From Larus michahellis (taxonomy: Eukaryota; Chordata; Aves; Charadriiformes; Laridae), in the NCBI RefSeq assembly GCF_964199755.1, contig NC_133899.1:25213446-25277445 (forward strand): a stretch of 64,000 nucleotides of DNA. The letters are read 5' to 3'. Made by a program: the position numbers and the translations under genes. Shown here one piece after another: positions 35,354 to 64,000 of this stretch (its first letter is position 1; each line of letters opens with the position of its first letter). The notes below the pieces were generated by a model, which did no database searches, was not told where the DNA came from, and saw only the letters and a program-made list of their open reading frames with translations.

Positions 35354-38300
35354 GGAGTTATGGTGCCTGGTAAGACCTGGTGCGGTACCGTCATCTGCAA
35401 GAAAGAAGCAAACAGCCCCGTCTGCAGTAAAGGTTTGGCCACCTGAGCAGAAACAGCCTGTGGAGGGGCTGGTGCCAGGCACAATGTGAGGGTCTCTCCA
35501 AGCAAAATGAGCCATTAGGTGGAGCAGGAAGAGCCTCTGTGGTGGGGTTGCCCACAGGGGCTTCCCACATCTCTGCTCTAAATGTTGCCGCCTCCTCGCG
35601 CTCTGGAGAGGCTGTCGATCCTGTGAAAAACCACAAGCATGGGGTGGCTCTCTGTGTGCTTTCTCTCTGACTCCGTTTAAATTGGAGTCTGCAGTCCCCT
35701 AGCTTACATTAAAGTAATGGAGATAGAAGGATAAGCCCTGATTAAGGGTTCTGCTGATATGGAATTAAGGGCTTTATCAGAGGCTGAAAAGAATATTCAG
35801 AACCTTCTACATGAATGTAGAGTATTTCAGAGAAAAATAAGCCTAACAAGGGATTACCAAATCCAAGTCAATTTAGATAGGCAGTTCAGATATGCTGTCT
35901 ATCTGATCGCTATCTCTATTTTTTTATAGAGCTGAAATTAAAATATATACATAAACATTTATTTTTCATTTAACTTAAATCTGGGAAGTCAGCACCGATC
36001 TGAAATTACTTCGGTGGTTTGGGGCTATTTTTTTCCTTTGAATACTGGTAATGCAAAAGGAGCTCCTCTTCATACAGCATGTTGAGCAATCCAGTGGAAA
36101 TGGTCTTTGTAAAAGCAAACGTGAAGGGAGGGAAGCTACAGAAACCTGTCTTTATTGAGTCATGTTGCATACTGCTTCCCTTGGAGACCAAACAGCAGTG
36201 AGTCAGGAAGGCTGCCCATTTCCCACACGGCTGGCAAGAGGGGAGCTCGGAAAGTGCTGGTTCCTCTTCTGAGCCCTTGTTGATATTTTAAGTTTTATCA
36301 ACAGTACACCTGGAAGAGAATCTGTGTGGAGAACATGTTTTAAACTAGAGAGAGATGTTAAACAAGTTTGGTACTGAGCTAACCGAGTAGCTCGGTGTGT
36401 TCTGCATAATTGCTACAAAAAGAATTACGTGGCCCCAGGGACAGAGTACTTGAGAATACTTTTAAAGCAGATGTTCACAGGATGTTGGGTAATACAGATA
36501 ATTGTGGGTAGTTTGCTACCAGGCAGTTTGCCATACTCTTTTTTAAAGTTACTTTCTGTGCTCCTCTGACATGCATGAGGGACTGTGTTGGCACAGGAGA
36601 TCAGGTGTGCTAGCTGATATTTTTACTGTACAGAGCTGAGCCACTTCTAAGAGAGAAAGGGCTTAAACTGTTCTTTTTTCCTCTCTTTTCATTTTTTTTT
36701 TTCCCTGGTGACATCTACTTTACCAGAAAAGTGACTCCCGTATAAGGGCAACCTGGAAATTCAAGTTATAAGCCCTTCAAAGAAAAGCTTTAGTTGTTAT
36801 TCTTAGCCACAATGACACTAGACAGAGATTCAGATATTCCAAATGCTGAAATGCCATACGGCTATGTAAAAGTTCTGTCTTCACAATGGAACAATCATAT
36901 CTTCACTCCCTGCCAGAAGTGTTGCCTATCAACAGTAAATACTACAAAAGGATTGCAAAAGCAACTTCCTCCCACACGAGGTGTGGCCCTAACGTGTATT
37001 AACAGAATAAAGAACATTAAAATGTAAAGCAGTCATATACTATGGTGAATCTTAAGTCAGCACATTTAACTCTGCAGCCTGCTGTGCTTTTAACTCTCAG
37101 GAGGCGATTATTTTGGGGTAGAGTTTAACTGAGGCTTTTAAATTATGAATCCTTATGTAGCATTCTGTGAAAGATTTATATTTTTACAGATATAGTTATA
37201 AACCGTTTTTAAAGCAGTAACTTCAGGGAATTACGACAATGGAGTTTCATACACAAATCTTGTTGCCCGTGAAGTGTGAAAATGTACGAATATATTTTCT
37301 AAAAGGGTCTAATTCACTTCAGTGGCTTAAGAACTGTGCCTTTCTCTCTTATGATTAAAATAGAGTGGTAGTGGGTTTTTTAATTGCTGTAAGGTCTGTG
37401 TATTTTTCCCGACTTACAGAAAAGTTTCACTGCTGTTTGCTAATTCTCATCTGAATTAGGCAGCATATAGCTCTATATAATAGGAGTTACTTTATTTAGG
37501 GGAGGGGATGACACATGACCAAACTTGTCTTCCTAAAATACCTGTATCTTATCTATCCTTATCACACTTCACAGCTTTTTCTCACACAGGTATGTCTGCA
37601 GCGGACAGAACTAGTCTTAAGCCTGATCTGGACCTGTAATGGCATGTAGAATGGTAATTCTTGAAATTATGAATAAATGCATTAGGACAGCTTTGGGCAA
37701 ACACAATTTATTTCCCCCAAAGTGTCCTGTAAGGTCAGTCCTAAATTCTGGGAAGAGTATGGCGTATCGCATATTTTTTTAAAACATCGCACAGAAATGA
37801 TGTAGTGCCGCGCGTCATGGCTTACTGGATGGCTGCTCTTGGGAAAACGAGCTCCTTCAGGGCACTTTGGTGAGTCCGGTCACCACTGCAGCACCTTGGA
37901 GTGGCTCAGGCTGGCTGGAGAGGAGCAGGGTGTCACCTCCTGAGGAACGCGGGCGTTTGGGGGCTGTGGCAGTGGGTACATGGCGCCAGGTGAGGGCTCA
38001 CCTCAGCGGGGACATGGGCTTCCAGAGCGGGCATCGCACTATGGCTTCGCCCATCTCACTGCCCTTACCCTGAAGTTGCACCCGGGATTCCCTTTTCCTT
38101 TTTCCTCACAGTTTGGGTTTGACGAACAAGTGTCTTCCCACAGAATTAGGTATTTTGTTGGCTCTGATGCAGCAGGAAGGCCGAGACCACAGCGCAAAAG
38201 GAGCTGCCACGGCCTCTGCCAGCACCCGTCTCCTCCGGGAAGCCTGTCATCACAAGGGACTGCTGGCAGAAAGGCACTTTTTTTGTTGTTTTTTTTTCCT

Positions 38301-38360
38301 CCATTTAAGTTATCGAGATTTGAATGCAAAAATGTAAATTCATGAGCCGCAGCCGGGCTC
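35354..38360. other. Intergenic or long 3' UTR sequence between L2HGDH and SOS2
   Basis: No exon, RNA gene or recognised transposable element was seen. It contains two further AATAAA hexamers (37006, 37672), so part may be extended L2HGDH 3' UTR. Confidence 0.5.
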
Positions 38361-38770
38361 TGTCTGTGGGGAGCCCGCTGTGCCCGGGCGCGGCCGGCAG
38401 GGGGCGCCGCGGCGGTGGGCGGGCAGCATGGTGGCGGCGGCGGCGCATGCGCGCGGAGGGCGGCGGCGGTAGCGGGGCCGCAGCGGAGCGGAGCGGGGCC
38501 GAGGCCGCCTCACCCGCCGCCCCGTCAGCGCCCGGCGGGCGGCCCGGAGCCCGGCCCCTCCCGCGCCGGATGTGATGGCCGCCCGGGCGGGGGGGTGAGG
38601 AGCCAGACAGCGGCGGCCGAGAGCCCAGCGCGGCCCGGCCCGGACGAGCGCCGGCAGCGGCTTCTCCTTCCCCTCAGCGTCCCCTCCGCCTCCTCCCCTC
38701 CTCTCATGCCCCGGGCGCCGTAGCCGGCGGGGAGCGGCGAGGCGGGCGGCCCCGATGCGGAGGAGCCGCC

Positions 38771-59515
<20,745 letters not shown>

Positions 59516-62059
59516 GTACGGTGTTTTGTCTTTTTTGTTGGATTGTTTTGGGTTTTTTTAAATCACTGATTGTTTTGTTTTCTTAGTATACTTTTGGTCA
59601 CGACTCTGATATCTCCGATAAATCTGCAGTTGTAAAATGTCCTTTTAACAAGCTCTGAACGCAGATCTTCCCTACCCATTCTTCAGTAGGTAAACTAAAG
59701 CGTGTTTTCTACCCTGTAGGGATGGGGATTTGAAAAGTAACTACCTGGGATTGCTTACTGAAAGAAAGTGGTGCCTTAGTTTTTGTAGGCGTTGGTAACA
59801 AGCTCAGGGCTACCCAAAATTCATAGCAGTTGGTCGTAGATCTGCAAGATGAGTGACTTGCATTACGCTGGACAGTGAGGTAATTCAGTCAAAATGTGTT
59901 CTTTAATTCAGCCAAATGCATTGTTACACATCTGGAATGGGAAATGTTTCTGCAAAGCAGTGAGTCTGGGAAGGAATGAAGTATCAAAACAGACGTGCAA
60001 CTGAACAGAAGGTCTTCAGTATTGTAGCAAAAGTGCTATTGATACCCATTGACCTATAAAATCAATATTAAAGAGTAGGAATACGGGAAGACACTGCATA
60101 TGAATTCGGTGTGGCTCATACTGGAACATTATTAACAGTTATTTTGTCATTTGTTTTTTGTTTGTTTTTTCTTTTAATGGACATCGAAGTGGAGGAAGAA
60201 CTACAGAAGAGAGTCATAAAAGTAAAGTTTTTGAGAAAGTGCTTTACAGTGAGATAGAGCTCAGTCTAGTCAAAATAGGATCGGTATATAGGTACTTTCA
60301 CACCTGAAAATAGAGTACAAAGTGACTCTGGAATTCAGCAGAGAGGTGCACAGCAAAAAAGCAGTATCTGAAAGGCAACAGGACAGTTCAGCTTAGAAAT
60401 ACAGCACACCTTTGTTGGAGGAGCTAATTCTTGGAACAAAGTACTATGGTAGGCATGGAGTTTTTGCTGAGTTTGGACATGTTTAAATAGAGTCTGCTTT
60501 TTCTTGAGAGGTGTATTGAGCCCAGTTTTTTGAACCAAAATGTAAGGGTGATCATATAAACCACATGGACTGTATCACAGAGGAAATCAAATGAGATGTT
60601 TTGGATTGACAGAGAGAGAGAATATCTCAGATGAACCACATGGTGAATGCGAAGTTTATGGTTTCTATCTTAAAATTATGTTCTATGTAAAGAAAATGAC
60701 AACCAATAAAACTTGCATTTCACTTTTACGTATGTTCAATTTTTAAAATCTGAGGATTGCATGACCACACCAGTACCATTTGGAAAATGATTACATTTTT
60801 GTGGGTGTGAGGAATACGGGTTCTTCAGCCCATGAGCCACTCACTTATGAATGTACCGTAAAGATAAAGTTTTCCTGGAGCTACTTCAATAAACCACTCA
60901 CGTGACATATCCGTAGGAAAGTCCAGTTGACTAGGTCTTAGCTCATGAGTTGTTAAAGCATAGTAGCTTATATAATGATAAGGAGAAGCATTTGAACAAT
61001 TAATTAAAGTAAGTAGCTATTATATTAAAACTGAAACAAGACTTGAAATTTGAAATAGTACAGCACTATCCTGGAAAACATACGTATCTCAGTTTATTGA
61101 AAAAGCTACTTTTAGACATCCTGTGCTTTAAAGGAACCAAATCCTTTTCAATGAGTAAAAATCTCACTTGATTTTCATTAACTGAAAAACTCAAGTAGGA
61201 GACGAAGAGCAGATCATTCTTCAAACCTTCTTTTTATGCAGGTAGTAAATTTGAATTTAATATTTCCGTTAATATGGAGCAAGACCTGCTTAATAACTAG
61301 GCTGTTCATTTGATCATCTCGCATGTTGAGATCATCTTTCTGTGTATATTTGCGAAAGGGATCATTAAAGAGAGATATGAAAGTGAAGTGTTTATTTGCT
61401 CTGCCTATCTTACTGCCAGGCTTGTTCACTTAGTGTTTCCATTACAAAGGTCCTTCGACTTATTTGGAAGGATAATTAAAAACAAACAACCCTTGCAAGC
61501 TGGAGTCTTCCTGCTTTGTCTGTTTTTCTGCATCAGATCTTGGGAAGGTTTTAACATAAATATTGCAGTGTTTTTGAGATGAGGAAGTATATAGGGGGAA
61601 AATAAAGCATTGTTTTTCCTGGTGTGGAGGAAATTAAAAGACTTGATGAGTGGGAGATGGATATTTGTTAATACACTGGTAAAAAAAATTTTACTTGGTG
61701 GTAACTTATACAGTTTTAACTACTACAGTGTGTTTTACTGATTGCCTTAAATAATCTCTTTAGCTAGTGGTGGGAGAGCCTCAGGACCGAGGGCAGAGGG
61801 TCTTTGAGCCTATTTGGAAGTGACCTTCAGAAGGCAGCTAATAAAACAAGGTTATTATCAGTAGATCGTAAATTTGTTATGCTGGTATTTGTGTTTCCAT
61901 AGGAGAAGGTTTAGGTATCCACAAGGCAAAAAGTGGAAACCAGCGCTACAGCAAAAGAGGCTGAAACATGCAAACACCAATCCAGAACTATACACTGCAT
62001 TAAGATAACTTACATGGGCATCAAGTTAATGTCTGTATATTTCAGTAACTTTTGCAATG

Positions 62060-62655
62060 CGTGCTGGCCCAGAAAGCCCCCCACAGCCTGGGCTGCATCC
62101 CCAGCAGCGTGGGCAGCAGGGCGAGGGGGGGATTCTGCTCCGCTCTGGGGAGACCCCCCTGCAGTGCTGCCTCCAGCACTGGGGCACCAACAGCAGAAGG
62201 ACACGGAGCTGTTGGAGCGGGGCCAGAGGAGGCCCTGGAGATGCTGGGAGGGCTGGAGCCCCTCTGCTGGGAGGACAGGCTGAGAGAGCTGGGGGGGTTC
62301 AGCCTGGAGAAGAGAAGGCTCCGGGGAGACCTTCCAGTCCCTAAAGGGGCTCCAGGAAAGCTGGGGAGGGACTCCGGATCAGGGAGGGGAGCCATAGGAC
62401 AAGTTGTAGTGGCTTTAAACTAAAAGAAGGTGGATTTAGACTGTATATAAGGAGGAAATTCTTTATGATGAGGGTGGTGAGCCCCTGGCCCAGGTTGCCC
62501 AGAGAAGCTGTGGCTGCCCCATCCCTGGAGGTGTTCAAGGCCAGGCTGGACGGGGCTTGGAGCAACCTGGTCTGGTGGGAGGTGTCCCTGCCCAGGGCAG
62601 GGGGGTTGGAACTGGATGATCTTTAAGGTCCTTTCTAACTCTAGCCATTGTATGA
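62060..62655 (+). mobile_element. CR1 LINE 3' fragment (avian, relatively young) in SOS2 intron 6
   Basis: + orientation CR1 from 'agaaagccccccacagcctg' and 'gggctgcatccccagcagcg' to 'ctttctaactctagccattg' with 'tatga'. It shares many positions with the copy at 1391-1990, including 'ctaaaggggctccaggaaag', so both belong to one subfamily. 5'-truncated and without a usable frame. Confidence 0.93.
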
Positions 62656-63132
62656 AGTGTAAAATCCCTTTTTTTTATATTAGTCTCTTGGGGAAGATAG
62701 CTAACGCGGTTTGTTTCAATCTTGTCTTCAAAAAACAAAACCAAAAGCTCCATACTGATCAAATCAGAATGGAAGAAACTGAAAGCACTTCTAAAATGCA
62801 CTTAAAAGTTTAAAAAGACGGCACAGAATAAATATGTATTGGTCTGGCTCCCCCAGTAGATTTGTATGCAAGGTGAAGTTTTGAGAGCTCGTGTCCCGTG
62901 ATGTGGAGGATGCTGCCATCTCTCCCTTCGTCCTACTACCTCTGGGTGAGCTGAACCCACACCCCATGGCTGACCTACTGCTTCTGCAGAGGTTTATGTT
63001 CAGTTTTGCTTGGCTGTTACGGCAAAGAGAAACTGTATATGCAGTGTTATTGTTCCCTGTCTTTAATTTGGATGTTGTAAAATAAGACCCCTTATTGTAT
63101 TCTTGCAGGTAGTGGGCAGGCATGGAGTAAAC

Positions 63133-63156
63133 AAAAAAAAAAAAAAAAAAAAAAAA
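63133..63156. repeat. A24 mononucleotide run
   Basis: Uninterrupted run of 24 A. I could not recognise a transposon or gene copy ending at it. Confidence 0.95.
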
Positions 63157-64000
63157 CAACCAGGCTGTAAACTGGATTCAGATTCTGCTTAAAACCATCC
63201 TGTTCAGTGAGAGCCTCTGATCATTTTCTATTCAGCTGCTGCTGCTCCTGACTTGCCAAACCTTCCCCCTCCTCTGGTCCCCCCTCCCAGATACAATCTA
63301 ATTCGAATGGACAGCGATGATTAGAACTTGATGAGGAGAGTTGAGAGTGATGATTACAATTTGCATGTGAAAAGCGAGTGCATTCTGTGCCTCTCCTCCC
63401 CACAAAGACTTTAATTGCATCTGCCCCGTGAGTAAGGTAGGAAATCCCCTGGACCCTCTGCAGATGGAAAACTTGAAATTTTTACCCTGAATGTTCAAGC
63501 GAGCCCTTGTGGTGGTTGGTTCTCCGGAATTCTGCAGCCTGTATTCTGACAAGCACGACTGGGTTAAGGTGAAAAGAGGTATGCGCTTTTTCTGGGCATG
63601 GTGCCATCAGCACCGGATAACCCTGTGATTCATGAGTGATTCAGCCCAGTGAATCTGCAGAGACTGGGGAACAGCCTGACGGGCTCTGGAGCAGGTAATC
63701 TATGAGCAGGAATAAATTATTCCTGCAGAGATTCATGTACAGTCAGGTTTTCATCCCATCCTGCTGTAGTTTATAATAGAGAATCACAGCCAGATACTCC
63801 ATCTAGAGTAGTAATTTTTGCACCTGAAGCCCTTAGAGGAGTTTCCTCCAAGACTTTCAGACTCGCTGTTTTGTCCCGGTGTGAGATATCTCCCCAACTT
63901 TCCAACATGGCCAGTAAAGTGTGCAGAAGTCCAGTGCTTATGACCGACCGTTCTTATGTGATGTACCCTGCAATAGTAGTGGTACAACAATGCCTCCTTT

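Larger units (their letters stand above)
59516..64000 (+). other. SOS2: Part of SOS2 intron 6, open at the right edge
   Basis: No further SOS2 exon was seen. It contains a CR1 (62060-62655), an A24 run (63133-63156) and a non-repetitive stretch rich in transcription-factor-like motifs (63185-63760). Confidence 0.75.

Noticed and set aside
62042-62423. Open frames of 95-123 residues on both strands
   Set aside because: They lie inside a CR1 fragment and match the equivalent frames in the copy at 1391-1990; not host genes.
63100-63160. A24 run considered as the tail of a processed pseudogene or retrotransposon
   Set aside because: The sequence just upstream resembles no exon or element I know and no matching target-site duplication was evident.
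59516-64000. Next SOS2 exon (Dbl-homology continuation)
   Set aside because: No frame with the expected AFDPYE-like start or downstream residues was found, so it must lie beyond 64000.

Overview
The window is vertebrate nuclear DNA, almost certainly from a bird. Coding sequence is split into short exons with GT-AG introns, there are three GC-rich CpG-island promoters, and the interspersed repeats are nearly all CR1 LINE fragments with the avian 3' end. I see no bacterial-style operon, CRISPR array or phage-like module. I identified four genes by reading exon translations against remembered family sequences; no database search was run.

Layout, left to right: (1) 1-2100 is non-coding and carries a truncated CR1. 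(2) CDKL1 (+), nine coding exons from 2365 to 15829, encodes a 352-residue CDC2-like kinase. Its 3' UTR probably ends near 16785. (3) DMAC2L, formerly ATP5S (-), four coding exons from 20996 down to 17446, encodes a 200-residue mitochondrial protein and lies tail-to-tail with CDKL1. (4) L2HGDH (+), ten coding exons from 21333 to 35147, encodes a 444-residue FAD-dependent L-2-hydroxyglutarate dehydrogenase. It is head-to-head with DMAC2L, with 336 bp between the two start codons. (5) SOS2 (+) has its first six coding exons (286 residues) between 38771 and 59515. The rest of the gene lies beyond the right edge.

The order CDKL1 - DMAC2L - L2HGDH - SOS2 and the relative orientations match the human 14q21 block, so this is a conserved syntenic neighbourhood. 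Two of the genes (DMAC2L, L2HGDH) encode mitochondrial proteins and appear to share a bidirectional promoter. CDKL1 and SOS2 are signalling genes, and nothing here suggests they work with the mitochondrial pair.

Non-coding features include younger avian CR1 fragments in both orientations, three older CR1 fragments of the type also common in turtles and crocodilians, a 57-bp GC-rich minisatellite in CDKL1 intron 1, a TISU/YY1 element around the L2HGDH start codon, and a GTCT microsatellite used as the pyrimidine tract of an L2HGDH splice acceptor. I found no clearly new biological system. The best leads are regulatory: the TISU start, the shared promoter, the overlapping upstream ORF at SOS2, and a possible conserved enhancer near the right edge.
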